Source: an uncultured Oscillospiraceae bacterium
Lineage (GTDB): Bacteria; Bacillota; Clostridia; Oscillospirales; Oscillospiraceae
Length of the DNA stretch: 64,000 nt
Assembly: GCA_947629795.1 (NCBI GenBank)
Contig: CANRFC010000005.1
Coordinates: 1 to 64,000, forward strand
Direction: 5' to 3'
Position numbers and translations under genes: made by a program. The notes beneath the pieces were generated by a model that was not told the origin of the DNA, searched no databases, and worked only from the letters and a program-made list of their open reading frames with translations. Below are positions 8,352 to 18,843 of this stretch, in pieces; within the stretch, counting starts at the first letter, position 1; every line of letters begins with the position of its first letter.

Positions 8352-8903
8352 ATGGTCTGCATTTTGTTAGGAAACGGTTTTGAGGAGTCCGAGGCCATCG
8401 TCCCCATCGACCTGCTGCGTCGGGCCGGCGTGGAGGTGACCCTTGCGGGCATTGGCTCCACCGAGATCACCAGCTCTCACAACGTTGTCGTCAAGGCTGA
8501 CTGTCTGGTAGAGGATGTGGATGCCGCTCAGGTGGACCTTCTCTTCCTGCCCGGCGGTTTGGGCGGGGTCCAGGCCATTCAGGGCAGCGCTGCCGCTATG
8601 GCTCTGGTGGCTGAAATGTACGAAAAGGAAAAATACTTGACAGCTATCTGCGCTGCCCCCACTGTCCTGGGCGCCCAGGGATATCTGAAAGGCCGGGGTG
8701 CGGTGTGCTATCCCGGCATGGAGGATGGCCTTACCGGCGCCGATGTGCGCTATGGTTCCCCCTTTGTGGTGGATGGCAAGGTGGTCACCGGCGAGGCTGC
8801 CGGCTCTGCCTTCCCCTTCGGCCTGAAGCTGGTGGAGCTGCTGAAGGGCCGCGCCGCCGCCGAAAAGGTTTCGGAAGAGGTCCACTATCACGGCACATTT
8901 TAA
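8352..8903 (+). CDS. DJ-1/PfpI family protein
   Basis: Small cytoplasmic protein of 183 residues of the DJ-1/ThiJ/PfpI superfamily. The conserved Glu (near residue 12, GFEESEA) and the nucleophile-elbow Cys at residue 100 (AICAAP) are present. Members act in glyoxal or protein-glycation defence, in redox sensing, or have unknown roles; the exact activity cannot be told. The ATG at 8352 follows AGGAGG by eight bases. It is the last gene of the glycosyltransferase-tmk operon. Confidence 0.88.
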   Translation: MVCILLGNGFEESEAIVPIDLLRRAGVEVTLAGIGSTEITSSHNVVVKADCLVEDVDAAQVDLLFLPGGLGGVQAIQGSAAAMALVAEMYEKEKYLTAICAAPTVLGAQGYLKGRGAVCYPGMEDGLTGADVRYGSPFVVDGKVVTGEAAGSAFPFGLKLVELLKGRAAAEKVSEEVHYHGTF

Positions 8904-8932
8904 AGCAAAGGGCGGGCCTGTCCTCATCCTTG

Positions 8933-8960
8933 TAAAGAGAAAGCGGGGCTTGCGCCCCGC
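8933..8960 (-). terminator. Terminator of the Cys-rich protein gene
   Basis: GCGGGGC (8943-8949) pairs with GCCCCGC (8954-8960) over a 4-base loop, extended by a GAGA/TCTC pairing. On the minus strand it is followed by TTTCTCTTT. It may also stop the convergent DJ-1 transcript. Confidence 0.6.
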
Positions 8961-8984
8961 CTCTCATGTAGCTGTCCGGTAGGT

Positions 8985-9155
8985 TCAGCAGCAGCCGTCG
9001 TTGCAGCCACAGCCGCAGCCATTGCCGCACCCGCAGTTGTTCCCGCAACCGCAGCCGCAGCCACCCCAGCCACCGCCGCAGCAGCAGCAAAGCAGGATGA
9101 TGATGAGGATGATCCAGCAGCAACCGCCGCCCCAGCCATTGTTCCCACAACACAT
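8985..9155 (-). CDS. Small Cys/Gly-rich membrane microprotein, YjcZ-like
   Basis: A 56-residue protein read from ATG 9155 to TGA 8985. It begins MCCGNNGWGGGCC, continues with the hydrophobic segment WIILIIILL (residues 14-22), then CCCCGGGWGG and a tail of alternating Cys-Gly with Asn. I count 19 cysteines. GAGGTG lies seven bases upstream. The layout (Gly/Asn-rich start, short hydrophobic helix) resembles the small YjcZ-family sporulation proteins, but the cysteine content is far higher. The antisense frames are Gln/Pro- or Arg/Leu-rich and not protein-like. A sigma-K-like promoter upstream fits a mother-cell product such as a coat or membrane protein, or a metal-binding peptide. No function is proven. 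Confidence 0.7.
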   Translation of the reverse strand: MCCGNNGWGGGCCWIILIIILLCCCCGGGWGGCGCGCGNNCGCGNGCGCGCNDGCC

Positions 9156-9217
9156 AAGACTTCACCTCTTCGATTATTTGGCGGCCTGACGGGTCTGCGA
9201 CCCGCCGCCATCCGCAG

Positions 9218-9245
9218 TATCCTATGCTCCCCGGGCACAAGTGGT
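9218..9245 (-). promoter_or_regulatory. Sigma-K/E-like promoter of the Cys-rich gene
   Basis: On the minus strand: AC at 9245-9244, a 17-base spacer and CATAGGATA (9226-9218), matching the B. subtilis sigma-K pattern AC-N16/17-CATANNNTA. The leader then contains a GC hairpin (9180-9209). No sigma-A type boxes are evident. The motif is short, so a chance match is possible. Confidence 0.4.
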
Positions 9246-9283
9246 TCCGCCGGCGGAGCGAGACAATGTCAGGAGTTGATCTC

Positions 9284-10477
9284 ATGCCCCAGGAATCCCA
9301 GCGTCAGGGCCAGCGCGCCCCACGGCCCCGCCGACGCAGAAAACGGATGAATCCCCTTCTCTATGTCCTCATCGTGGTGGCGGTCTCTGCCCTTCTGGCG
9401 GGCCTTGCCTGGATGTGGGCCGGTGATGTGCTGGCCCTGAACAAGGATCCCCTCACCGCCGTCGTCACTCTCCCGGAGAGCGCCTTCACAGACAAGGAGA
9501 TCACCGTGGAGACTACAGAGGATGATGGAAGTGTCACTACCTCTACCGAGACCATTCAAGCCGCCGATCTGGACTATGTGGCTGATCTGCTCAAGGAGAA
9601 CGGGCTTATCGAATACAAGCCCCTCTTCAAGCTCTTCTGCGCCGTGACCAAGGTAGAAAACAAGGGAAAGCTCTCCGCCGGGACCTATGAGCTCAACACC
9701 GATATGGACTATAACGCCCTGGTCAACGCCATGTCCGCCAGCTCCGGCAGCCGTATGACGGTTTCGGTCACCATTCCAGAAGGCTACACTCTGGATCAGA
9801 TCTTCGCCTTGCTGGTGGAAAAGGGGGTCTCCACTCTGGAGCAGCTCCAGAGCGTGGCAGCCGACTACGACTTCAATTACTCCTTCCTCAAGGGTGTAGT
9901 GCCTCTGGGTGACTACCACCGCTTGGAAGGCTACCTCTTCCCCGACACCTATGAGTTCTATATGGGCGGCGGAGAGGATGCGGTGGTCCAGGTCCTCAAC
10001 AAGATGATCCTCCGCTTTGACCAGCAGTTCCCTGACAAGCTCCGGGAGCAGGCTGCCGACATGGGCTACTCCATCCGGGACATCCTCACCATTGCCTCTC
10101 TCATCGAGAAGGAGACTGACGGCACAGACCAGGCCAGGATCGCTTCGGTCATCTACAACCGTCTGAAAGACCCAAGCTACGAGACCCAGGGCTTCCTTCA
10201 GATCGATGCCTCCATCTTTTACGTTACCGGCAGGACGGTGACCCAGGCCGACTATCAGAGCGTGGACAGTCCCTATAACACCTATCTCAACAAGGGCCTG
10301 CCCCCCGGGCCCATTGCCAGCCCCGGCATGGTGGCCCTCAACGCCGCCCTGAATCCTGAGAATACCAATTACTATTTCTACGTGTTGGGTGATGACAACC
10401 TCCATCACTTCTTCCAGACCAGCCGGGAGTTTGAGGCCTTCAAGGCCACCCTGGGCAGCGGTGCGTCCAATGGCTGA
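9284..10477 (+). CDS. mltG: Endolytic transglycosylase MltG (YceG-like)
   Basis: Membrane-anchored lytic transglycosylase that cleaves nascent glycan strands and sets their length. Of 397 residues, the first 20 are Arg-rich and cytoplasmic, followed by one membrane helix (about 25-45) and an extracellular LysM-like part. The catalytic Glu is in SLIEKETD; further family motifs are VIYNRL, QIDAS and LPPGPIASPG. The ATG at 9284 has AGGAG eight bases upstream, which decides it over ATGs at 9266 and 9224. The stop overlaps the next gene by eight bases; mltG next to a U32 peptidase is a recurrent Firmicutes pair. Confidence 0.93.
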   Translation: MPQESQRQGQRAPRPRRRRKRMNPLLYVLIVVAVSALLAGLAWMWAGDVLALNKDPLTAVVTLPESAFTDKEITVETTEDDGSVTTSTETIQAADLDYVADLLKENGLIEYKPLFKLFCAVTKVENKGKLSAGTYELNTDMDYNALVNAMSASSGSRMTVSVTIPEGYTLDQIFALLVEKGVSTLEQLQSVAADYDFNYSFLKGVVPLGDYHRLEGYLFPDTYEFYMGGGEDAVVQVLNKMILRFDQQFPDKLREQAADMGYSIRDILTIASLIEKETDGTDQARIASVIYNRLKDPSYETQGFLQIDASIFYVTGRTVTQADYQSVDSPYNTYLNKGLPPGPIASPGMVALNAALNPENTNYYFYVLGDDNLHHFFQTSREFEAFKATLGSGASNG

Positions 10478-11684
10478 GCGTCAAATCGAGGTCCTCGCGC
10501 CCGCCGGGGATATGGAACGGCTCCAGATGTCCGTGGCCTATGGGGCCAACGCAGTCTATCTGGCGGGGCAGGCCTTTGGGATGCGGGCCTTTGCCGGAAA
10601 CTTCTCCCGGGAGGAATTAAGGTCCGCTGTGGCGCTGTGCCACAGCCACGGCGTTAAGGTCCATGTGACCTGTAATACCATGCCCCGGAACGACGAGCTC
10701 TCCCAGCTTCCCGAATATCTGGAGTACCTCCAGGCCATCAACGCCGACGCCCTTATCGTGGGGGACGCCGGCGTGCTGGCGTTGGCAAAAAAGTATGCCC
10801 CCGGCCTCAGGATCCACATGTCCACCCAGATCGGAGTCACCAACTACGCCGCTGCCCGGTTCTGGTATGACCAGGGGGCCAGCCGGGTCATTCTTGCCCG
10901 GGAGCTGACCCTGGACGAGGTCGCCGGCATCTGCGCCAAGCGCCCTCAGGGGCTGGAGGTGGAAGCTTTTGTCCACGGTGCCATGTGCGTCTCCTTTTCC
11001 GGGCGATGCGTCCTGTCCAACTATATGGCGGGCCGGGACGCCAGCAGGGGCGCCTGTGCCCAGCCTTGTCGGTACAAGTACGCACTCATGGAGGAACAGC
11101 GCCCCGGGGAGTTCTTCCCCGTCTTCGAAGATGACCAGGGGGCCTATATCTTTAACTCCAAGGACATGTGCATGATCGACCACATTCCCGAGCTGGTGGA
11201 GATCGGACTGGACAGCCTGAAGATCGAAGGCCGGGCCAAGTCGGCCTATTACGCCGCCATCGTCACCGGCGCCTATCGCCATGCGGTGGACGCCGCGCTG
11301 GCCGGTGAGCCCCTGGACCCGGCCTGGCGCGCCGAACTGGACAAGGTGAGCCACCGGCCCTACTCCCAGGGCTTCTGGTTCGGCCACCCCGAGCAGTATG
11401 TTGGGGACGCCCGGTATATCCGGGACTGGCAGGTCAGCGCCATTGTCACCTCCTGCGACAGTCAGGGCAGAGCCGTCCTCTCTCTGCGCAACAAGTTCCG
11501 CCGGGGCGAGACCCTGGAGCTCGCCTCTCCGGCCACAAAGCCTATCTCCTTTACAGTTGACGATCTTTGTGACGGCGAGGGCCTGCCGCTGCAGGAGGCG
11601 CGGACCCCGCAAATGCCTTTGCGGCTTACTCTTCCCTGTCAAGTTCCTCCCCCTTCCATCCTCCGAAAGAAGGTGGTGGAGTGA
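10470..11684 (+). CDS. Peptidase U32 family protein (TrhP/YegQ-like)
   Basis: A 404-residue member of the U32 family. The signature is seen as EAFVHGAMCVSFSGRC, and further cysteines (CAQPC, near residue 190) could bind an iron-sulfur cluster. Characterised relatives (TrhP, RlhA, UbiU/V) take part in hydroxylation of tRNA, rRNA or ubiquinone precursors; TrhP-type prephenate-dependent tRNA U34 hydroxylation is a plausible role. Classical protease activity is doubtful. Translation is coupled to mltG (8-base overlap) and to the following acyltransferase (4-base overlap). Confidence 0.88.
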   Translation: MAERQIEVLAPAGDMERLQMSVAYGANAVYLAGQAFGMRAFAGNFSREELRSAVALCHSHGVKVHVTCNTMPRNDELSQLPEYLEYLQAINADALIVGDAGVLALAKKYAPGLRIHMSTQIGVTNYAAARFWYDQGASRVILARELTLDEVAGICAKRPQGLEVEAFVHGAMCVSFSGRCVLSNYMAGRDASRGACAQPCRYKYALMEEQRPGEFFPVFEDDQGAYIFNSKDMCMIDHIPELVEIGLDSLKIEGRAKSAYYAAIVTGAYRHAVDAALAGEPLDPAWRAELDKVSHRPYSQGFWFGHPEQYVGDARYIRDWQVSAIVTSCDSQGRAVLSLRNKFRRGETLELASPATKPISFTVDDLCDGEGLPLQEARTPQMPLRLTLPCQVPPPSILRKKVVE

Positions 11685-12796
11685 ACCATCGCCGGCTGGA
11701 TTTTGACCTTATCAGGGTGTTGTCTATGTTTGGGGTGATCTGGCTCCATGTGGTCGTATCGCCCCTTCAGGATCTGAGCAACATCCCCCTGTGGTGGACT
11801 GCCAATCTGGGAGCTGCTCTTTCTGCCCCGGCAGTGCCTCTCTTTTTTATGATTTCCGGCGCTTTGCTGTTGAAGGATGAAAGGACCTCGGACCTGAGCT
11901 TTCTCTTCCGTTGCCGTCTGCCCAAGATCATGGTTCCGCTGTGTACCTGGTCTTCCCTTATCCTGGTCCACCTTTTTCTTACCGATCCCGCCGCCGGACG
12001 GGAAGCTTTTGGGCGCATCCTCAATAATCCTGTGGCGGTTCCCTACTGGTTCCTCTATGCCTTGGTGCCCATCTACCTCCTCTCCCCGCTTCTCAAGCGC
12101 ATGACCGACCATATTGGCTCCTCGCACTGGCGCTATATGATGGCTCTGTGGATAATTTGCACCTTGGGACTCCATACCCTCCGAACCTTCGCTCCCCCGG
12201 AGCTGGAGCTGACCCTTACCGAACATTGGACTCTCAATCTCAACCTGGTGGGTGGTTACCTGGGCTACTTTCTTCTTGGAGCCTACCTGGATTGCTTGGA
12301 AGAACTGCCTTCTCCCGCTCTGCTGGCCTCCGCTTCGTCGGCCTTGGCTGCGATCATTGCATTGGGGACCTGGTGGGATTCCCGTACGTTGGGATACTAC
12401 TCCACCCGCTTTGCAGACTATCTGAATCTGTTCACTTTTGCCTATGCTGCCAGCCTGTTTTTGCTCTGCAAGGCCCTTTTCCAGCATCGAGAGGGCGGTG
12501 ACCGGCAGCTGTCTTTACTCTCCGCTCTGTCCTTTCCGGTCTATCTGATGCATCCCCTGGTCATTGGGGTTGGAAAATTGGTCTGGACTCAGCTGTTTGC
12601 GCATCCAACGCCCACAACTCTGGCTGAATTGCTTCTCTTTTTCCTGTTGGCATGCCTTGTTTGTATCCTGAGCGGCCTGCTCCTGGCCTCCATTCCCGTG
12701 GTGTGTTACCTCTTCACCGGCCAGACCTACCGCCAGGCCTGTTCTCTTTCCAATCTCCAGGCCCTTTTTCGCGGAAAAGCGAAGAAAACCGATTGA
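11681..12796 (+). CDS. Integral membrane acyltransferase (acyltransferase 3 family)
   Basis: A 371-residue protein with about ten hydrophobic segments, of the OafA/YrhL-like acyltransferase-3 family, which transfers acetyl or other acyl groups to surface sugars. The start region FDLIRVLSMFGVIWLHV carries the family's conserved Arg and His, and FFMISGALLL follows. The start is a GTG at 11681 overlapping the U32 stop (GTGA). Its stop codon lies inside the -35 box of the alanine T-box promoter. The acceptor is unknown; wall polymer or exopolysaccharide is the family norm. Confidence 0.85.
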   Translation: MNHRRLDFDLIRVLSMFGVIWLHVVVSPLQDLSNIPLWWTANLGAALSAPAVPLFFMISGALLLKDERTSDLSFLFRCRLPKIMVPLCTWSSLILVHLFLTDPAAGREAFGRILNNPVAVPYWFLYALVPIYLLSPLLKRMTDHIGSSHWRYMMALWIICTLGLHTLRTFAPPELELTLTEHWTLNLNLVGGYLGYFLLGAYLDCLEELPSPALLASASSALAAIIALGTWWDSRTLGYYSTRFADYLNLFTFAYAASLFLLCKALFQHREGGDRQLSLLSALSFPVYLMHPLVIGVGKLVWTQLFAHPTPTTLAELLLFFLLACLVCILSGLLLASIPVVCYLFTGQTYRQACSLSNLQALFRGKAKKTD

Positions 12797-12820
12797 CAAA
12801 GCTTCAAAATGTGATACAAT
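12793..12820 (+). promoter_or_regulatory. Promoter of the alaS T-box operon
   Basis: TTGACA (12793-12798), a 16-base spacer and TACAAT (12815-12820). The -35 box contains the TGA stop of the acyltransferase gene. Confidence 0.75.
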
Positions 12821-12826
12821 ATGTTG

Positions 12827-13059
12827 CGTTCAAGGCAATGACGGAGCCCAGTCTTTTCCGCCGCCCCAAGCGAGAGGGGACAGTGAAAGCCCTCGGCGAA
12901 ACGGATGAGACAAGCCACTCCCGAGCCGCCCACGACGAGTGGGCCGCCCTGCCCCCGATACCGGGCACAATGAGATGCGCCGCAAGGCGTAATCAGGGTG
13001 GTACCGCGGAGTAAAATGGATCGCTTCGCCCCTGGCACACAGGGGCGGAGCGTTTTTTT
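12827..13059 (+). promoter_or_regulatory. T-box riboswitch, alanine-specific
   Basis: Leader RNA that senses uncharged tRNA. The T-box core AGGGTGGTACCGCGG is at 12995-13009 and a strong terminator follows at 13022-13059. The likely specifier is GCC (Ala) at 12914-12916, in the context CAAGCCACTCCCGAGCC, the same relative place as GTC in the valine T-box of this window. Uncharged tRNA-Ala would pair with the T-box, favour the antiterminator and turn on the downstream gene of unknown function and alaS. Confidence 0.9.
13022..13059 (+). terminator. T-box regulated terminator
   Basis: 13-bp stem (13022-13034 with 13040-13052, one G-T pair) followed by seven T. It is the expression platform of the alanine T-box. 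Confidence 0.85.
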
Positions 13060-13084
13060 GCCCCAGGGAGAAGAGAGGTCGTTT

Positions 13085-13453
13085 ATGGGACTATTCGATC
13101 ATCTGCGGGGCAAAAAGGAACCTGAGGCAAAGGAAGACAAGCCCCGGGAGCAGAAGCCCCGGGAGAAAAATGAGATCCTGAACCGGGACCTGAAGGAGCT
13201 GCTGGGCAATTCCGCCCTCCAGCTTTTGGTGGAAGGCCAGGACTATGAAAAGCTGGACGGGCTCCGATGCACCTTCGGCTACCTCTTCACCATTGAGGAC
13301 CACGGCTTGGAGGCCCTGTTCAAGATGGAGACCGACAAGACCACCGCTTACTTTGCCGCCCAGGGAGAGTCTCTGATGCGCCTGTCCTTCACAGAGGAGC
13401 TCTTTGAGCAGACAAGGGCCACCTTCCTGGAGCTTCACCCGGCAAAACCCTGA
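13085..13453 (+). CDS. Hypothetical protein in the alaS T-box operon
   Basis: A 122-residue soluble protein that I do not recognise. The N-terminal 35 residues are Lys/Glu/Pro-rich (likely disordered); the rest looks like a small alpha/beta domain with motifs LGNSALQLLVEGQDY and LRCTFGYLFTIEDH. There is no signal peptide or membrane segment. ATG 13085 follows AGAGAGG. It lies between the T-box terminator and alaS, 42 bases before alaS, so it should be induced by lack of charged tRNA-Ala. Its role is unknown. Confidence 0.7.
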   Translation: MGLFDHLRGKKEPEAKEDKPREQKPREKNEILNRDLKELLGNSALQLLVEGQDYEKLDGLRCTFGYLFTIEDHGLEALFKMETDKTTAYFAAQGESLMRLSFTEELFEQTRATFLELHPAKP

Positions 13454-13495
13454 TCCACTTTCTTACATTTGTATTATTTTTAGGAGGTAATTCCC

Positions 13496-16179
<2,684 letters not shown>

Positions 16180-16183
<4 letters not shown>

Positions 16184-16356
16184 GCGTCCCTCAGGATCCC
16201 TTCATCCTCCTGAGCTGGGTCAACACCCAGCTCAGGGACGGCTATACCGGCCTGTCTGAGCTCTGCGCCGCCGAGGGTCTGGATGAGGAAGACCTCACCG
16301 CCAGGCTGGCCGCCCTGAATTATCACTACGACCCTGAGGCCAATCGCTTTTGCTGA
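16180..16356 (+). CDS. DUF4250 family protein
   Basis: A 58-residue protein that I recognise as DUF4250-like, beginning MSVPQDPFILLSWVNTQLRD and ending in the motif LNYHYDPEANRF. The ATG at 16180 overlaps the alaS stop by four bases, so translation is coupled. It looks like a small helical protein, perhaps a nucleic-acid or protein-binding accessory; no function is known for the family. Confidence 0.75.
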
Positions 16357-16371
16357 AAAGGAGGAAACGCC

Positions 16372-16710
16372 ATGAACGACTGCCTGTTCTGCAAGATCAT
16401 CGCCGGGGAGATCCCCTCCAAGAAGGTCTATGAGGACGAACTCTGTTACGCCTTCTATGACATCGACCCCCAGGCTCCTGTCCACTTCCTGGTCATCCCC
16501 AAGGCACATATCCAGTCGGTCTCCCAGGTGGACGAGACCAACCAGGCCACTGTGGGCCACATCTTCGCCGTCATCGCAAAGCTGGCCAAGGACCTGGGCC
16601 TGGAGAGCTATCGGGTGGTCTCCAACATCGGCGACCAGGCCGGCCAGAGCGTCCATCATCTCCACTTCCACGTTCTCTCCGGCCGGGATATGACCTGGCC
16701 TCCCGGCTGA
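16372..16710 (+). CDS. HIT family protein (HinT-like nucleotide phosphoramidase)
   Basis: A 112-residue histidine-triad hydrolase. The catalytic triad motif is HHLHFHVLSG near the C-terminus and the N-terminus CLFCKIIAGEIPS is typical of the HinT/PKCI branch, including CxxC zinc residues. Relatives hydrolyse adenosine phosphoramidates, including those formed by aminoacyl-tRNA synthetases, which fits its place behind alaS. ATG 16372 follows AAGGAGG. A long terminator closes the operon. Confidence 0.92.
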   Translation: MNDCLFCKIIAGEIPSKKVYEDELCYAFYDIDPQAPVHFLVIPKAHIQSVSQVDETNQATVGHIFAVIAKLAKDLGLESYRVVSNIGDQAGQSVHHLHFHVLSGRDMTWPPG

Positions 16711-16717
16711 TTTCCGG

Positions 16718-16763
16718 ACCTCCTTGCCTGCTTTCTCTTTGAGAAAGCAGGCAAGGAGGTTTT
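16718..16763 (+). terminator. Terminator of the alaS operon
   Basis: Perfect 20-bp stem (16718-16737 with 16741-16760, 3-base loop) followed by TTTT. It is the longest perfect hairpin I noticed in the window. Confidence 0.85.
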
Positions 16764-16895
16764 GATAAGCAAATGCGGGATTGGGTTTTTTCTTCAGGCT
16801 TTTTTGATGATGGGGGAAATTTTTCCTGTATTGTTAATTTGTTATCAATCTTCTTTTACTTTTCCTGGTTTCCATAACTTTCTTCCAATTTGTTG

Positions 16896-16924
16896 TTGCC
16901 TTTTTTCAATTGAAGCAGTATAAT
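16896..16924 (+). promoter_or_regulatory. Promoter of the GGDEF gene
   Basis: TTGCCT (16896-16901), a 17-base spacer and consensus TATAAT (16919-16924). The flanks are AT-rich. It gives a leader of about 155 bases before the start codon. Confidence 0.65.
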
Positions 16925-16943
16925 AAGCAAAAGTAAATTATGT

Positions 16944-16990
16944 CTAACCGCCGCCAGAAAGCAAGCTGGCGGTTAGTTGTGTTTTGTTTT
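16944..16990 (+). terminator. Hairpin with T-rich tail in the leader of the GGDEF gene (possible attenuator)
   Basis: CTAACCGCC (16944-16952) pairs with GGCGGTTAG (16968-16976); an alternative register pairs CCGCCAG with CTGGCGG. It is followed by TTGTGTTTTGTTTT. The hairpin starts about 13 bases after the predicted transcription start. It looks like an early terminator or a stabilising 5' stem. The rest of the leader (16991-17070) is GC-rich, with no recognised riboswitch. Confidence 0.4.
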
Positions 16991-17086
16991 CCGGCATTTT
17001 CCGCAAGGCCTCGGCATTTGGAGCAAGCCCCGGCCCCGTGTCCATGCTCCGTCCGTATTTTACTCCAGCATGAAGGAGGAACCTGC

Positions 17087-18658
17087 ATGGATCCATATTT
17101 GATGAGGCTCGCCGTTTTCAGCGTTGACGACACTTTGGCTCAACGTCTGCAAAGTGTCCAGCCCCCCAAGGACTGCGTTGTTGAAACGGTCCATTCGTCC
17201 AAACCCGACCCTGATCTGGCGAAGTCTTGCCGGGTCTTGGTGTGGGATCTGCCGGGAACTTCGCTCCACGAAGCCCGTGACCTCTGCGGACCCAAGACAA
17301 AGCTGATCTTCTGTTCCGACGCACAGACGTTGAATTCCCTCTCTGTGCAGGAAGCGGAACAGGCTGACCTTCTCTGGCCGCTGCCTCTCATTCCCACTAT
17401 GGCGCTTCTCGACCTGCGCCAGCTCCTTAGCGGCATCCAGTCTGAGCATCTCCTCCACCTGGTGGTGCAGTGCATGGATACTGCCATGGACAGCATTCCC
17501 GATATGTTCTGGTTCAAGGATATGGAAGGCATTCATGTCCGGGTCAACCAAGGCTTCTGTGCCGTGGTAGGCAAGAGCAAGGAAGACGTCACCGGCAAGG
17601 ATCACTATTACATTTGGGACGTCTCCCCTGACGACCCCAACAGCGGCGCCGAGTCTTGCCAGGAGAGCGAGGATGCCGTCATCGCGGCCGGCCACACTCT
17701 TCAGTTCCGGGAACAGGTCAAGAGCCCCAGCGGTATGCGTCAGCTCACTGTCTATAAGTCTCCTCTCTACGATGAGGACGGAACTCCCCTGGGTACTGTC
17801 GGCATCGGACGAGACGTCACCAGTCTGGAAAACATGACCGCTGAGATCGATATCCTTCTGAGCGGCATGCCCTATGCAGTTCTTCTGCGGGATGAGCATG
17901 GCCGTATCTTCGACGCCAACAAGAAGTTCGAGGAGGATTTCGATACCGAAAAGGAGGACATCATCGGTCGTTCCTATGACCAGTGGGCTGAGGAGGCTTT
18001 CTTCCCCGGCCGCTCCGAAAACAGCGAAGGCTTCCTGGAGGGCGACACCCGCACGGGAAGGCGGATGGAGCTGCGTAAAGATAACATCTACGATATCTTC
18101 AATCAGGTGGTTGGCCAGGTCTGTATTTTCCGGGATGTGACCCTGGTGCGTCAGATGGAAGCCCAGATCTCCCAGCACGCCAACACCGACTTTATGACCG
18201 GTCTGAACAACCGCCGCGCCCTTTACCTGCATCTCCACCAGAATTGTATGGGAAATCCCATCGGCCTGTTTTATCTGGATCTGGACCATTTCAAGTCCAT
18301 CAACGATGTCTACGGCCATGATGCGGGAGATGAGGCCCTGATCCTTACCGCCCGGCTGCTGGAGGAGAACTGTCCCCATGATTTCATTGCCCGGATGGGC
18401 GGTGATGAGTTCCTTATCGTCAAACAGGGCAGCATTCCCATGGAGGAGTTGGAAAGTCAGGCACAGGATCTGCTTCAGAATCTGCGCGCTGCCTATCAGG
18501 CCCGGCCCAACTTCGCCAAACTCTCCGCCAGCGTGGGCATTGCCCGCTGTGAGAGCCTGTCCGGCGACGTGGAGGATCTGATCCGCCACAGTGACACCGC
18601 CCTCTATCAGGCCAAGGAGGGTGGCCGCGCCCAGTACCGCGTCTTCCTCGACGCCTGA
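17087..18658 (+). CDS. PAS-PAS-GGDEF protein (probable diguanylate cyclase)
   Basis: Signalling protein of 523 residues that would make cyclic di-GMP from two GTP. The N-terminal 110 residues look like a receiver-type fold (VFSVDDTL, VLVWDLPG), whose phosphoacceptor status is unclear. Two PAS domains follow (about 125-245 and 250-360), then the GGDEF domain with intact RMGGDEFLIV. The product-inhibition RxxD motif expected just before GGDEF is not present (CPHD at that place). There is no membrane helix, so it is cytoplasmic. ATG 17087 follows AGGAGG by seven bases. It stands alone between terminators. Confidence 0.9.
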   Translation: MDPYLMRLAVFSVDDTLAQRLQSVQPPKDCVVETVHSSKPDPDLAKSCRVLVWDLPGTSLHEARDLCGPKTKLIFCSDAQTLNSLSVQEAEQADLLWPLPLIPTMALLDLRQLLSGIQSEHLLHLVVQCMDTAMDSIPDMFWFKDMEGIHVRVNQGFCAVVGKSKEDVTGKDHYYIWDVSPDDPNSGAESCQESEDAVIAAGHTLQFREQVKSPSGMRQLTVYKSPLYDEDGTPLGTVGIGRDVTSLENMTAEIDILLSGMPYAVLLRDEHGRIFDANKKFEEDFDTEKEDIIGRSYDQWAEEAFFPGRSENSEGFLEGDTRTGRRMELRKDNIYDIFNQVVGQVCIFRDVTLVRQMEAQISQHANTDFMTGLNNRRALYLHLHQNCMGNPIGLFYLDLDHFKSINDVYGHDAGDEALILTARLLEENCPHDFIARMGGDEFLIVKQGSIPMEELESQAQDLLQNLRAAYQARPNFAKLSASVGIARCESLSGDVEDLIRHSDTALYQAKEGGRAQYRVFLDA

Positions 18659-18742
18659 TCTCTCCTTCGCTTCGGCGGCGGGACCCTGGGCACTGCTTCA
18701 AGGTCGGCCCCTCTCCTTTTCCGCCTTGTCTCATAAAAGATA

Positions 18743-18785
18743 AAACAGAGAGTTTGCCAATGGCAGACTCTCTGTTTCTATTTTC
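18743..18785. terminator. Bidirectional terminator between GGDEF gene and folT
   Basis: AAACAGAGAGT (18743-18753) pairs with ACTCTCTGTTT (18767-18777), with further inner pairs. T-rich sequence follows on the plus side and TTTTATCTTTT on the minus side. It lies between convergent genes. Confidence 0.7.
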
Positions 18786-18843
18786 CGGCCATCTTCACGT
18801 GACGGGACCCTCTAACAGCAAGAATAACTGTGGGGTAGAATCC

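Noticed and set aside
9001..9189. Plus-strand Gln/Pro-rich 62-codon frame
   Set aside because: It is the complement of the Cys/Gly-rich minus-strand gene and has no ribosome-binding site.
9180..9209. GC hairpin GGCGG-CGGGTC / GACCCG-CCGCC as a terminator
   Set aside because: No T tract on either strand; it may only be a stem in the leader of the Cys-rich gene.
16925..17086. Cyclic di-GMP riboswitch before the GGDEF gene
   Set aside because: Neither the GEMM-I core (GGCAAA, CACGCAAAGC) nor a GEMM-II pattern could be found in the leader.
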